A stretch of 64,000 nucleotides of DNA, from contig QEYB01000282.1 in NCBI GenBank assembly GCA_017562135.1, forward strand, positions 701,501 through 765,500, written 5' to 3'. The notes below the pieces were generated by a model. It made no database searches. It was not told where the DNA came from and saw nothing but the letters and a program-made list of their open reading frames with translations. Made by a program: the position numbers and the translations under genes. This DNA comes from Dipylidium caninum. Lineage: Eukaryota > Platyhelminthes > Cestoda > Cyclophyllidea > Dipylidiidae. Shown here piece by piece: positions 35,701 through 50,700 of the stretch. Each line of letters starts with the position of its first letter. Positions within the stretch are counted from its first letter, which is position 1.

Positions 35701-38700
35701 CTGTGTGGCCACATGTCACTTGTGGAGAACGGGGTGACGTGAGGGGACCGAGTATCTACCATGCCTGTTGACTTTTTTAGAAGTACTTCGATTGCAACGT
35801 CGACTATAATCGACTGGAGAAGATAGAGGCATTGGGAATAGTAGGCGCGAAGCTGTCGAAGGATCTGACCGACATCTACGAGGAGTACCAGAACGCTTAT
35901 AAGAATTTCACCGACCTCAGCATGGATTGCCTCTCCACTGAGGATGATGTCTTCCTCAACGAGATGAACAAGTACTTCAAGGCGATTGATTATTACGACC
36001 ATCGAATGACATCGATTGTGTTGAGGAGTCTCAAAAATTGTCCCGACGTGGCATCGATGTTCAAGACTATCTTTATGTTCGGACCTCTGTTGGATCGGCC
36101 ACTTATCGCGCCATCCGTCAGACAGTGCTTTTACGACCTGGTCGAGATGATGCACAAGGACTTGGATAGCTGTAAACTCATCCTCGATCGGCACTTGGAC
36201 GATGAGAATGTGTTGCATTTGGCTCTCTTCAAGAACCTGCCTCCGGCGGCGGGAGCTATGGCCTGGTCGATGCAACTTCTGAGGCGCGCAGACGCTCTCA
36301 TGAAACCCTTCCATCATATTGACCATCCGTGAGCCAATTTGGTTTCTTCATCAGTGATAGACGCTACACTGTCTCGCCAGATGCCTACTTTATAAACTAA
36401 ATACTAGCGTGAGCTCAGTGGCAATTCTGCCACGATTGCACATTTCTGCTCTTTGTATGTACGGGCGCGTAACAGCTCGGACTTCATTTCTCATGTGAGT
36501 CATGTAGACTGCCACTTTTTAGGGCCGCGAAGACTGAAAGAGCTGACAAGTTGAAACAGAAGTACGAAGAATTAGTCTCTCTCCTCTCCAAGTAAGCTAT
36601 CAAAAATGCCGACAGTGCCTAGTGTATAGCCTTAAAGTGTACCATTCACTAGTCCTCGTCTTCCCTTTCCTCCGGATCTCGTCTAGCTTTCGAAACCAAA
36701 AACTACAACAGTTGTGTGATTCAGCGCCCGAGAAGTGCCAAGTCAACTTGAAGTTGCCCCTCTTGAGCCGTGACACCGAAACCCGCCTCATAACGGTGAA
36801 TTTCGACAGCCAATTAGTCGAAGTCCTCCGGGAGGTGCACTACCTCCTCATGCTGAGTGGTGAGGGGCCCTGCAAACACGAAATACCTCCGGAATTCGAA
36901 AGTGTCATCCCGCAGGCCGTGGACACGATTAAGGCGAGATTGCCTTCAGAGAGTATTGAACTCTTCGAGAGAGCTGAACTGCTGCGTGAGGCTCGCCTTA
37001 AGCTGAACCAAATTGCCAACGCCTACAACACCATTTTACAACAGACCTACACGGTTGAGTACCCTCTCATTTCGGGAAAAGTGGAGACCTTCGACACCGG
37101 CCTCACACCAGCCTTTGAAGCGATGAACTGGCGGGAATGTAGGTCCTTTTCTCGAAGTTTATCGCAAGTCTAATCATGGTCGTTTTGCATAAACACACAA
37201 ATACACACGCAGATGACTCCAACTTCATCGATACCAATTTGGCCACCATCAGCGATCTGCGCGATCGTGTCCTAACGGCTCATGACAATCTGCGTAAGAT
37301 AGGCGTATTGGCCTCATTGTGGAACAATACGCCCCTCTACCAAGGCAAGGAGCGCAAATACGACTGCCTCCTTCCACTCGAGGATCGGGGAGCCATTAGA
37401 GAGGGACGCTACCGTGAGATGGTTGATGCCGCGGACAAGATTCTCCGACTTGTGGCTGTACGTTCCACTCTTTGAGGGGCTAATCAAACGGTTAACAAGT
37501 GTTTACACATTCTGTCCAGCAATTAAATAGCGAAGGACACTCATTCTTGGAATTGACACCGACTACCTGAGGACGATTTTGTTCAGCCGCCAAGGTCACT
37601 CGCCTCAATCGTGCCCACTTGGTATATATCCTAATCAAGGGACTCTTCTGTCCCTTTCCCGTCAGTCTCGGCGGCAAGTGTCGCCTGACCTGACCGACAT
37701 GCGAGGCGTCGTCATCATTTATCCGGGTCAAAGCGAGGTGAAGGGGAGTTGGAGCGGGATTGGCAGTTCCCCTGAATCAGAATAGTTAATGCGGTGTCAA
37801 ACGTATTTACCGAAAATTGTTTTTTTAAGTGGAATGTCACATTTTTTTAGGAGAACATGTACCTCTTTGATGCCAATCCTGAATCACCGGAGTGGATAGC
37901 CTACCAAGACGCCATGGAGATGGTGATTTTGGAGGGCTTGACGGAGGCCGTTCGTTGCAGTCTCGCCTACATGTCCGACCACACGGACAAGGCGAAATCG
38001 GAGATGCCTCTAATGCAGGGTTCGCTCATAATTGATGTCAGTCACTGCGATGGTATCATTTTATACCTTGTTTATAACGGGACTTCGTAGGGTCCGAAGT
38101 CAACCCTCCACGTCTAGCGTATTTTATCAAGGCCATCCAGCTCAATTGAGCCTCCCAACGTTATCCTATTTCATTTTATTATTGTCACGTTTGAATTACT
38201 TGGACTAGTGCCTGCAACTCCGCATTGTACCACTTGATTGTTGAGCCAAAATTCACTAACACATTTGGGTTTCCTTGACTCCAAGTGTTTTATTCAATTG
38301 CCATTATTTTACCACTTACAATAACATAATTTGGTTGAAATAGGGGCGGTACGTCGGATTTGTCTGCAGCTCAACGACACTGCACTGAAGGTTAAGGTCT
38401 CAAATTAAGACGGTGATTAGGTCCAGCCTACCAATAAAGATGCTATATGAGAATAGTCAAAGGACGCGCCGCGCAAAGGTCACGGTTTCGCCAATCAGAA
38501 ATGAAGTTTGAAAGTCATGAAGTGGCCATCACGTTTTAGCAATGGTTCAATCCTTATTTTCACTTTAGAATGGGCTATTGTTATGTGGCGCATTGGGATT
38601 ATCGCCTAAAGAAATGTTGCAGGTTATCCAAGTTGTGTTCGCGAAGTTTCTTGAGCACTTTCGGACAGAAGCCCCCTACCATAAGGACAACGCGTGAACA

Positions 38701-41700
38701 ACTCACGCGGCCCACTGATTCGTATTTAGTGGTCTGCTCCATTCTATCCCTCAGAAAATACACCCTAATGGACTCGGTTTCCATAATAAAATTGCCGCAT
38801 CAAACCACACCTTGAATGCGTGATTACTGAATCGGACCTCCAAACGCTCACTCTTTTTAGGGTACCCAGTTGAGATTCACTCCTGCCATGCAGGAAACCC
38901 AAGGCGAGAGTTTGATGGACCTCGTGGACGGCTTAGTTCAAGATATCACCGACCAGGCCCGTTTGTTCCCCCTCCTCTCTAGCCACCCTCTCCTGCCTGA
39001 TATCAAGGCAGAGCGAGAAACGGCTGCACAGAAAGCGCGTGAAGAGGCCGAGGCCTTGGACAGAGAGAGGCAAGAACAAAGCGCCGAGGAAGGCAAGATG
39101 AAGGAAGAAGCGGAGGATGAGGATGGGCAAGGAAAGAGAGAGGAGGAGGATAAGGAGCAAGACGAGGAGGGGTCTGGTTCTGGGGGCCAGAGCAAGAGCC
39201 TCCTTTCTAAAGCATCAGAAGAAAGTGTCCGTATCTCCCGAACCATCAAAGATCGTGTAGGATTTTCCCAACAGATTATGCAGACACCAGAGATTGCCGA
39301 TCTGATCGTGAAGATTTCAGATCACGTGAATGCGGTCATGCGTGCAGCTTCCGAGTACCAAGCAAACCTCGAGTCAAATTACTCGTTTTATTGGGCTGAA
39401 GATAGGCGTGAGTTCATCCGGCAGTTCTGTCTCTACGGACGCTTATTGACAAGGGATGACATTGACATAAATGGAAATATATCAGCTACCGAGCATCCGC
39501 CCACCCTGGATCAATTCAGGCAAATTATCCTCAAATACGACAAAGTCTTTGAAGATGTGGAGAAATTGGAAGATGCACATATTTTTGACAACTGGATGCG
39601 GGTGGACTTGAAACCCTTTAAGGTGGCGTTGCTTACAGAAATTCGTCAATGGAGTGATAAATTTAAGCAATTCCTTGTGGATCACGTCACTAACACTCTG
39701 AGTGGTCTCAGCTCCTTCATTCACGACAGTAACGAGGACCTCTTATTCAAGGGAGATCCCGAGAGGGTGAGTTACGACAAGCTCGTGACTATGCTGGAAC
39801 GCCTGAAACTGATTCGAGACGCAGAAGCTGCAACCGATGCTGGATTCGACCCGTTGAGGGAGACGGTTGCGCTTCTGAAGGAGTTCAATGAAGACTTACC
39901 CGAATCTGTCCTTAAATTGCTAGAGGTAAGTGGGACGAGTGTATCTAATTACTCTCTGCTAGGTGTTACCCGCTCAGTGGAATGAGTTGAAGAACTTCTC
40001 CGTCATAACCAAACAGAAGGTGCAGCCTCTGCAGGAGAGGGAAGTCCAAAACATCCGAACCATGAGCATCGAGTATGACGAAAAGGCCTTCGCAATGCGA
40101 AACGAGTTCGCACAATCGGGTATCTTCCAGTATGAGTGTCCGGACCCCTACAATCAACTGGACGCGGTAATTAACTTACATACCGCCCATTGTCTGTCTC
40201 CCTTCCTCTCATCATCTACATTAAAAATGCCATACACTTTTGTAGTGGGACGTTCGATTAAGTGAGATAGAGAAAGGCGTGGGCGCAATGCAGATTTCGG
40301 CCAAGTCGTTCGATGTCCGTGACATCCCCAACTACGTGGATCTGAAGGCTATGCGGAGGGAGATGAAGGCAAACAAGAAGATGTGGGACCTCGTGGAGAC
40401 CTTCAAGAGCTATGTGTCCTCTTGGAAGACGCAGATGTGGAAGCAAGTCGATTTTGAGGCTATCGAGGACGTAAGTGAGGCGATAATGTTTCACTTCCTA
40501 CTCCCTTACGTTATTCTGTTAGCCTTTCAACAATTAACACCGTACCGTCAATGGTACTGGTGCCTTCCGGAGGACGTAGTGGATTTGATTAGGTTGATAT
40601 TGTTTACAATCACACTGGGACAGACGAGTGGAAGGGATGGGGCATTCTTCAGGTCCTTTGGGAGCAGCCTCCAAACTACGCATTGCGACCCAGTACTAAT
40701 CCTATGGGTGAACTTGACCGAGTTGTTGACACGATTCTAAGCGTTTTCGATTAATGTCTTATTTTTTACTTTATGCCACTGCCAACCCCCACCCCCACTC
40801 TGCCCCGCCTCATTCCGTTCCACAATAAAGGACACTCTTTATGACGTCAAAGTGGGATGGGATTCAGTGCTGTCCTCTGCATGAATAGACAAAGACTTGT
40901 TAGCTTTTCTACTCTCCTCTACTCTTAATCTACAGTCAGTGTGTATGACACTTCAGGTCATTCGGGATATTTCGCTGGAGCTGCGATCCATGGATAAGGA
41001 TGTAAAGAAATGGCCTGTCTACAAGGGCCTAGAAGCGGCGCTGAAGGATATCGGGGCCTCCATGTCCGCGGTCAGTGATCTGCAGAATCCATCTGTCAAG
41101 GATCGCCACTGGGTGGAACTCATGCACGACACCGGCGCCGTGATAGACATCAGTGATGACACTACCCTGGAAGCTCTGCTTTCCCTTAACTTGCACAAGT
41201 ATGAGGACGAGGTGCATGGAATCGTCTCCAAGGCTACGAATGAGCAAAAGATTGAGGCCGATTTGGAGAAGATTGATTCTATCTGGAATAACATGTACTT
41301 GGAGTACGAAGAACACGAGCGAACTGGACTGCTATTGCCCAAACAGACGGAGACCCTAACCACCATCCTTGAGGAGACACAAGTGAAGGTCCTTGACATG
41401 ATGGCGAATAGGGACAACGCCTATTCAATTGTAAAAATAACCTATTGGAACAATATCCTGTTCACCGCGGACAAAGTCCTCTCCCTCTGGTTCGAGACGC
41501 AGCGGGTTTGGTCAGGTCTGGAGGCCATTTTTGTTCTCTGTGACGACATTCGAGAGCAGTTGCCCAAGGACACCGATCTCTTCTTCGAGCACGACAAGGA
41601 ATTTCGACTGCTGGTCGAGGAGATAACCAAAAAGCCGAAGGTAATAGAGGCCACCACCACTCAACCCGAGCTCTTTGACAACATTCAAGCCGTTCGTGAT

Positions 41701-44700
41701 GGCCTGGCTATCTGTGAGAAGACACTAGCCGTCTACCTGGAGACAAAGCGATTGGCCTTCCCACGATTCTACTTTGTTTCCCAGGCCGACTTGATGGACA
41801 TTGTGAGTAAGGGGAAGATGCCTGAGAAGGTGTTTAAACACCTCTCTAAACTCTTTGACAGCATCTGCAATCTCGAGACCAACCAATCAAACAACTCCCT
41901 GACCGCTGTGAGATGGAAGCCAAGGTGTGTTCTCTTTCGGTGTGACATCGTTATAAGCCAAAAAAGTCATCCACGAGGTGAATATGACTGGGGTGGCGAC
42001 CTTCATTGAGTGAAAAATTAATAATGTCTGGTTACAGGACCTTAATGGTTGGGTCAGCCCGTCATCCTTGCTGATGGACACAGGCAAAGATCGAACCATC
42101 TCACCTCCGCCGCTCCACCCCTTACCCCATAGTACCCCATTTGGAACCAGATTGGCATTCTCGGGGCGATTGGGAATAGTTGAGTGATAAAATATGCTAG
42201 GTCCCTTGTCCCTTTTCCTCCTTGCCCTCAATTTAGCCGAAAACTTCTTAACTCACCGTTCGATGGGTTGGCGATTTTGTATTGTTTCCCTTCACTTCGA
42301 AAAAATCCTGCGGAACGAGTGCTACTTCTCCACTGTAGTTGTGTTTGCTGACCTCCTTTTTACTGTCTTTGCTGATGTTAACAGGATGGCGAGATCGTCA
42401 AGTTCGCGTCGACATTCACCTTGGAGGGCCAAGTGGAGGAATGGCTGAACCGCCTCCTAGACGAGATGGTTAATACCATGCGAGCGACACTAGCGGAGGC
42501 CGTCGCAGCGTACGAAGAAAAGCCCAGGGATCAGTGGATTTTCGACTATCCCGCCCAGGTGGCTCTCACGGGGTCGCAGATCGGGTGGACAGCCGAAGTT
42601 GGAATCGCATTCGCGCGATTGGAAGAAGGTTTAGAGAACGCGATGAAGGAGTACAACAAGAAGCAAATCGCCTCACTCAGCACTCTCATTGAAATGCTTC
42701 TGACTGATCTGACGCCCGGAGATCGTCAAAAGATTATGACTCTTTGCACCATCGATGTGCACAATCGTGATGCAGTCTCGAAACTCATTAGCATGAAGGT
42801 GGAGAACTCGAGGGCATTTCTCTGGCTCTCGCAACTACGAGTTCGATGGGATGAGAAGGTTGGGGAGTGTTTCATTAACATCTGTGACGCGGAATTCGCT
42901 TACGCTCACGAATACTTGGGCTGTACACCTCGACTGGTGGTGACTCCACTGACGGATAGATGTTATATCACTTTGACGCAATCCCTTCATCTTGGGATGA
43001 GCGGAGCGCCGGCAGGACCAGCTGGAACAGGCAAAACGGAGACTACAAAGGACTTGGGACGAGCCCTGGGCACCATGGTCTACGTCTTCAATTGCTCTGA
43101 GCAGATGGACTACAAGTCGGTGGGCAACATTTACAAGGGCCTGGCTCAAACCGGTGCTTGGGGCTGCTTCGATGAGTTCAATCGAATAGCCGTAGAAGTC
43201 CTTTCGGTCATTGCCGTACAGGTAGGAGCCCATCAGCCTGCTGATCCAATTCTCCCCCCTCTTTCTCTTTGCCTCTAGGTTAAGTGCATTCAGGATGCAG
43301 TGAAAAGCCGGAAGACAATCTTCGACTTTTTAGGCGAGGTCATTCCCTTGAAACGTTCGGTCGGTCTCTTTATCACCATGAATCCCGGCTACGCTGGACG
43401 TACGGAATTGCCTGAGAACTTGAAGGCCCTCTTCCGGTACGTGGTGCCTAATTGTCCCCAATCTATCTGGTAAAAGCTTACTCAGTCGGTTTAGGAGCAT
43501 AGGAAGAGTGAGACTTTGCGATTTCAGTGACAAACTTCAATTGCCGAGCGACTAGCCGGGTGTAGACAACTGTCGTCAGTCTCACCAGGGATGTCATAAG
43601 ACTCTCAGGCGGCTTGTGGCTGTCTATGCTCCTTTCTAGTTGTTCAAGAAGAGGTCACATAAGGCAGCAGAATTCTGAGGCAGTCGGCGGTGTTATTTGA
43701 ATATGACCACCATTGTGTATTGTAGCCCGTGTGCAATGGTCGTGCCAGATTTCGGTCTGATCTGTGAGATCATGTTGGTGGCCGAGGGCTTCCTGAGTGC
43801 TCGCATTTTGGCGCGCAAGTTCATCACACTCTACGAGTTGTGCAAGGAACTTCTCTCAAAACAGGACCACTACGACTGGGGCCTCCGCGCCATCAAGTCC
43901 GTCCTCGTAGTAGCGGGCTCCCTGAAGCGAGGCAATCGAGAGATGGCCGAAGATGCGGTCCTGATGCGAGCTTTGCGTGACTTCAACACACCCAAAATCG
44001 TGACGGACGATCTGCCCGTCTTCTTAGGCCTCATTAAAGATCTCTTTCCTGCGCTTGATGCGCCGCGAAAGCGCAACATGCAACTGGAGGAGGACGTGAA
44101 AAAAGCCACACTGGACTTGGGCCTGCAGACGGAAGACGCATTCATCCTCAAGGTCAGTGCCTCTCACCTCTGGTCACTCATTCTTATGCCTCGAGCACGC
44201 AATAATGCAGGGCTTGGACCCAGACGCACGTATAAGCCTACCACGGGTGTCGCACTCGTCCCCTAGGTTGTCCAACTCGACGAACTTTTTGCTGTCCGCC
44301 ATTCTGTCTTCATTGATGGCAGTGCAGGAGCAGGGAAGAGTGAAGTTTGGCGCACCCTGTACCACACCCACCTCATGAATGGCCGAACTCCCACAGCTAT
44401 CGACCTCGACCCTAAGGCCGTGACAAATGACGAACTCTTTGGAATCATCAACCCCGCCACAAGAGAGTGGAAAGATGGTGAGTCACCATGGGAGTCCTCT
44501 GGAAGTGGACTGCCTCGAGTCAAGATATCCCACTGCTCACGTTTCTCTTCGCGCAGGCCTCTTCTCGACTATCATGCGAGATATGGCGAATTTAACGCAC
44601 AAGGGACCAAAGTGGATAGTCCTGGACGGTGACATCGACCCGATGTGGATAGAGTCGTTGAATACTGTAATGGACGATAACAAAATTCTCACCCTGGCGA

Positions 44701-47700
44701 GCAACGAGCGTATTCCCCTCACACCAACAATGCGTCTGCTCTTCGAAATCAGCCACTTGAAGACGGCAACTCCTGCCACTGTCTCTCGTGCCGGTATACT
44801 CTATATCAATGCGGGTGATCTTGGATGGCTGCCGTGCGTACGCCGAGGTTATGATGGATGACATCTTGAGTTGCCTAGCTTTCCATCTCATACAAACTAT
44901 TTTGCATCTTTAGGTACGTCCATAGTTGGCTGGATGCCCGAGTGAAGGATGATAAAGTTTTGTCTCGAACCGAGCGTCCCGCTTTATCGATCTGCTTTGA
45001 CAAATATGTTGGCCCTTGTCTGGAAATCTGTAACACGAAGTTGAAGAAGATTACGCCCATACCCGACCTAGCTCATGTCAGTATGCTCTGTTACCTCCTT
45101 GAGAGCTGTTGGACACACAGAAGCACTCCAAAGACCATCGCGAGTTCACCAAGGAGAATTACGAGAGTCTCTTCTGTTTCTGCTGCGTTTGGGCTATGGG
45201 TGGCGCTCTGTTCAAAGACCAGGTGTCAGACCACCGATTGGAATTCCACAAGTGGTGGGTTAATGAGTTCAAGACTGTGAAGTTCCCTTCCAGCGGAACA
45301 GTCTTCGACTTCTACTGGAATCTATCTACCCGTAAATTTGAGCCGTGGAGCTCATTGCTTAAGCCCTATGAGAGGGAGGAGAGTCAGCCGCTACAGGTAA
45401 GAGGCAAAGAATCGCACTCAAATAGTAACTCTGATTACTGACTGGGACATTTCTCTCCCATCCATCCATCCATCCATCGTCCTTGTTCGTGTTGCAGAAC
45501 TGCCTCGTTCCGACTGGGGAGACCATACGTGTGCAGTACTTTTTAAACAAGTTAATCCACTCCGCCAAACCGGTCATGTTGGTGGGAGCAGCGGGAACGG
45601 GGAAGTCAAACGTCTTACAAAACATGTTTAGCCACCTCAATAGTGAGGTGTTCCTTGTGAAGAATATCTCATTTAACTTCTACACCACCAGTATGATGCT
45701 GCAGGAGATCTTGGACAAGAGTTTGGAGAAGAAAGCGGGAAAGAATTATGCACCGCCAGGCCAATTTAGGATGATATACTTCATCGACGACCTAAATATG
45801 CCAGAGGCAAGCACTTTTCATTTTTTTCAACCTTCGTCCGTCCCCCTCTAACTTACCCTCAACTCGTAGTCTCCGAGGCGATTAGGCTTGGTGAAGTAAA
45901 AGGAAATGCCACGGCGAAAGAGGACTGAGGGGTGACGGCTCTCTGTGTCGATGGATGTCATGTCTCAGGCTGGACCATCCGCTTTCACGGAGTGGGCAAA
46001 ACTATAACTCATTTCCATGCGCTTGTCGAGAGCACCTCAAAGAGACACTGCGCCACCTGACGAGAGAAAAGCGACTATGCCTAACTTTTATCTCTTCTCC
46101 TTTACTAGCCTCTCTCTCCTCTCATCTCTTAGGTGGACAAGTATTTTACCGTTCAGCCGCACACTCTAATGCGTCAGCATATCGACCACAAGCACTTCTA
46201 TGATCGCAACAAGTTGACCCTGAAGGTGATCCACAAGACACAATACGTGGCCGCCATGAATCCTACCGCCGGAAGTTTCACTATTCAGGATCGCCTACAA
46301 CGTCACTTCTGCACTTTCGCGCTCTCCTTCCCCGACGAAACGGCTGTTTATTCAATCTACACCACAATCTTGAGTCAACATTTCAGAAGTCTCGGAATGG
46401 CCCCGTCTATTGTCAGGCTGGTACCTGGTTTGGTGACTGCTGCCATTGCCGTGCACAATAAGATAACGTCCACCTTCCTGCCGACTGCAGTCTGCTTCCA
46501 TTACATGTTCAATCTCCGAGATCTGTCCAATACCTTCCAGGTGAGGTCTTATGGGAGGAGTCAGTGTAGCCAGAAGGCGCAAGTATTCGAATGTTTCCTA
46601 CTTGCGTGGAAAAGCTCAGTCGTGTCGTCCATTACGCCAGACTAGACTGCCTAGTTTACGACGTCTGACGACTGTGCAAATGGCTTCTACAGCGTAATGG
46701 GAGGATGGGGAAACACACGAATTTCAATTTGATGTAGACGCTACAAAAGACTTTTTCTTCTTTGGAAGGCACTAGATTTTACTGGTTAGTCAGAAATCTA
46801 CCATTCTTCTCCTCTACTTTCAGGGTATGCTTTTCTCCGAGCCCGAAGCCTTCACCACCGACCTGAGTATTCTCCGTCTCTACCGCCACGAGGCTATGCG
46901 AGTCTACTCGGATAAGATGATCACCAAGGCGGACATCAAACAGGCGGTAGGGATAATTACTAGCGGCATTACCACCGCCTTCAGTGAGATTTCGCCGGAC
47001 GATCTAGTCGCCGAACCGAACCTTTTGTGCCACTTCACTCGAGGTCTAGAATCTGACAAACAATACCACCAGATCCCCTCCATGGAACATATAACACGGG
47101 TGCTTGTCGAAGGTCTGGAGATCTACAATGAATCCCATGCCGCCATGAATCTTGTCCTTTTCGGCGATGCTGTAGAACATGTGATGCGTGTCTCTCGAAT
47201 CCTCGAAATGCCCCGTGGCAATTGCCTTCTAATCGGTGTGGGTGGATCGGGCAAGCAGTCTTTATCTAGGCTTGCTGCCTTCATTGTTGGTTATGAAGTT
47301 TCACAGATTGTCCTACGACGCAACTATACCATGTCCGATCTGAAGGCCCACCTGGCCTCGTTGTATACAAAGACAGGACTCAAGAATATCCCGGTTGTCT
47401 TCTTGATGACCGATGCTCAGGTGAGCCCCATTCCAACCTATTTTCTCCACTCCTCCTCCGAAGACTCCAACCTTGACACTCTCACTTATTCAATAGTGAG
47501 CACTTCAAAATCCCCCAAAAGCTGTCAGACCATGACATATTTTAGTGCTAAAAATCGACCCATCAATACCATACATTTTATTTAGACAGTGACGAAACAG
47601 TGTAACAGTTGACAAGTTGGTCGACAGCGTTTTTACGACTTATAAATCCCTGTTCCACTGTTAATCCCGCGGTGTAGATGCGGCGTCTACAAGGCGGGCG

Positions 47701-50700
47701 ATACGCAATCATGAGGGCATTCCGTTGAGCGGTCTTGGGATAGTTAGGGCCATCTGGATGATCCTCATTTGTTGAAATCAGTTCAGGAATATGAATCAGT
47801 AACGAAAATTAAAAATGTATACCTATTCGCCACCGGTTTCTCGGTGACCTTCGACCCTCGACAGTGGGAACACACGACAGGATAGTTTAGTCCATTTACC
47901 AAGTCCGGACACCGCGTATATGATGGTATGGCATCCCGTGCTCTCTTGCTTCCCGTCCAGGTGGCGGACGAAGCCTTCCTTGTTTGCATCAATGACTTCT
48001 TGGCCTCGGGGGAGGTGGCCGGTCTTTTCAATGAGGAGGATCAGGAAACCATTATTAAGAGCATCCGTAGTGAAGCCAAAGCCATGGGCTACATCGACAC
48101 CAACGACAACTGCTGGAAGTTCTTTATCGAGAAAGTTCGTCGTACCCTAAGGGTAAGTATCGCGCCTTTTCATGTGGTTTTGCTCGCGCGCGTGGGAAGG
48201 ATTGTTTGCGTGATGAGTGATAAAAGGAGAGGGAGTATTCCTCTGGACACAAACCTAAGTCTGCTCATGCCTCTTTTTAGATGATTCTCTGTTTCTCGCC
48301 TGTGGGAAGTACCTTGAGGACTCGAGCGCGACGCTTCCCAGCCTTGGTTAACTGCACCTGCATCGACTGGTTCCATGAATGGCCACAGGAAGCGTTGCTG
48401 TCCGTATCTCTGCGCTTCCTTGAAGACTGTGAAGGACTAGACGTGAGCCGTCATTCACTCACTTGACACTGGTTTATCTTGGCCATCGAAGGCTCTCCAC
48501 TTTATCCCCATTTAAATGTGACCGACCAAGGTGTGTTTGTTTGCAGGACGACGTTCGCCAATCGGTGAGTGAGTACATGGCCTATCTACACACCACGGTG
48601 GCCGAGATATCCGAAGCGTACTTCGAGAAAGAACGTCGTCGAAACTACACCACTCCCAAGTCCTTCCTCGAGATGATTGCGCTCTATAAGCGACTCACCT
48701 CAAACCAGTTACGGGAGATCAACGCCATGGTTGAGCGCCTAACAAACGGCCTTGAACGACTCAGTGATGCCGCTGCTCAGACGGCCGACTTGAAAATCCA
48801 GCTTGCCGAACAAACTGTGGTGGTGAATGAGAAGAACGAGGCTGCTAATGCTCTTATCCAGGTGGTGGGTAAGGAGACTGAGATAGTCTCGGCGGAGAAG
48901 GACTTTGTCGCCGGAGAGGAGGCCAAAGTGGCTGTCATTAAGAATGAAGTGGAAATCAAACAGAAGGACTGTGAACGGGACCTCATGAAGGCCGAGCCGG
49001 CATTGATCGCCGCACAGGAGGCTCTCAACACCCTGAATAAGAACAATCTCTCTGAATTAAAGGCACTAACTGCTCCACCCTCGGATGTGGAAATGGTTTG
49101 CTCCGCAGTCATGGCACTCTTTGCCATGGATGGGAAAATTCCCAAAGATAGGAGTTGGAAGGCGGCGAAAGCGAGTATTATGTCGAAGGCGGACACCCTC
49201 CTTTTCAACCTAGTTAACTACGACAAGGAGCACATTAATCCAGACTCAAAGAAGGTTGCACTGGCCTATGTGAAAAATCCAAATTTCAACCCAGAGGTGA
49301 TTAAAACCAAATCCTTCGCTGCAGCCGGTCTCTGCTCCTGGGTTATCAATATCCTCAAATTTCATGACGTCTTCCTCGAGGTCAAACCCAAACGCGATGC
49401 TCTAGACGCCGCGAACGAGGAGCTACGACAGGCAACAGAGAAGTTGCAGGGGCTACAAGACAAAGTACGAGTACTGGAGGGGTCGTTGAGCAAGTTAACA
49501 GCAGAATTTAGAGCCGCTACCGAGGAGAAGTTGCGTTGCCAAAAGATGGCCGACGACACGGCCTTGACACTGGACTTGGCCAATCGCCTTGTCAGTGGTT
49601 TCAGCGACGAGAAGGTGCGCTGGGCGCAGGAGGTTGAAAATCTCTACAAATTAAGCGAGACCGTCGCAGGCGATGTGATATTCACCACATCATTCATGTC
49701 CTATTTCGGTTATCTCAGCGCCTTCTTCCGTGACGAATTAATGGAGAAAAGAATTAAGCCATTTTTGAATCAACAACAAGTGCAAATTCCACGACGTAAG
49801 GACGTCGACCCATTGAAAATGCTAATTAATGACGCAATTGTGGCTGGTTGGAATAACGACGGTCTACCCAGTGACAGGATGTCAGTCGAGAATGCCACAA
49901 TATTGACGTTTTGTGAGAGGTGGCCGCTGATGGTGGATCCTCAACTGCAGGCCATCAAGTGGATCAAAAATAAGTACGGCGATGGTCTGGTCGTCACGCG
50001 TCTAACCAAAAAGGGCTACATCGATGAGATTATCAACGCCATCCAAAATGGCGAGGTCGTGTTAATCGAAAACCTCGGCGAGACGATAGATCCTATTTTA
50101 GACCCGGTCATCGGTCGTGTGACCATTCAGAAAGGACGTGCAATGTTGATTGGTGATAAGGAAATCACCTACAACCCGAAGTTTAGGCTGATTCTTCATA
50201 CTAAACTGGCAAATCCCCACTACCAACCGGAGTTACAGGCTCAGACAACATTGATAAACTTTACAGTCACCCGATCTGGCTTGGAAGATCAACTTCTGGC
50301 TGTTGTAGTGAGCAAGGAGAGACCGGATCTGGAGAAACTCAAGTCAGATTTGACGAAACAACAAAACGAATTTAAAATCACTCTGAAGGAACTCGAGGAT
50401 TCGCTTCTGGCGAAACTCTCCACCTCGGGTGGCAACTTTTTGGGAGATCATTCGCTTGTGGAGAATCTGGAGAATAACAAGAAGACGGCCACAGAGATCG
50501 AGGAGAAGGTGATCGAGGCCAAGGTTACTGAGGTGGAAATAAACGTGGCAAGAGAGCATTATCGAGTTGTGGCGAGCAGAGCAGCCCTAATCTACTTCAT
50601 CATGAATGATCTGAATCAAATCCATCCCATGTACCAGTTCTCCCTGAAGGCCTTCCGCACTGTGTTCGAGTGGGCCATCGATAATGCACCAGAAGCGGAG

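Noticed and set aside
38370..38390. 21-nt micro-exon (LNDTALK) in a dynein intron
   Set aside because: It has a good acceptor, but the flanking exons join directly into the family pattern ([15 protein letters not shown]) without it.
45077..45120. 44-nt intron in dynein exon 20 that would restore the frame
   Set aside because: The segment encodes the conserved [10 protein letters not shown] part of the protein, so a one-base sequence error or lesion explains the data better.
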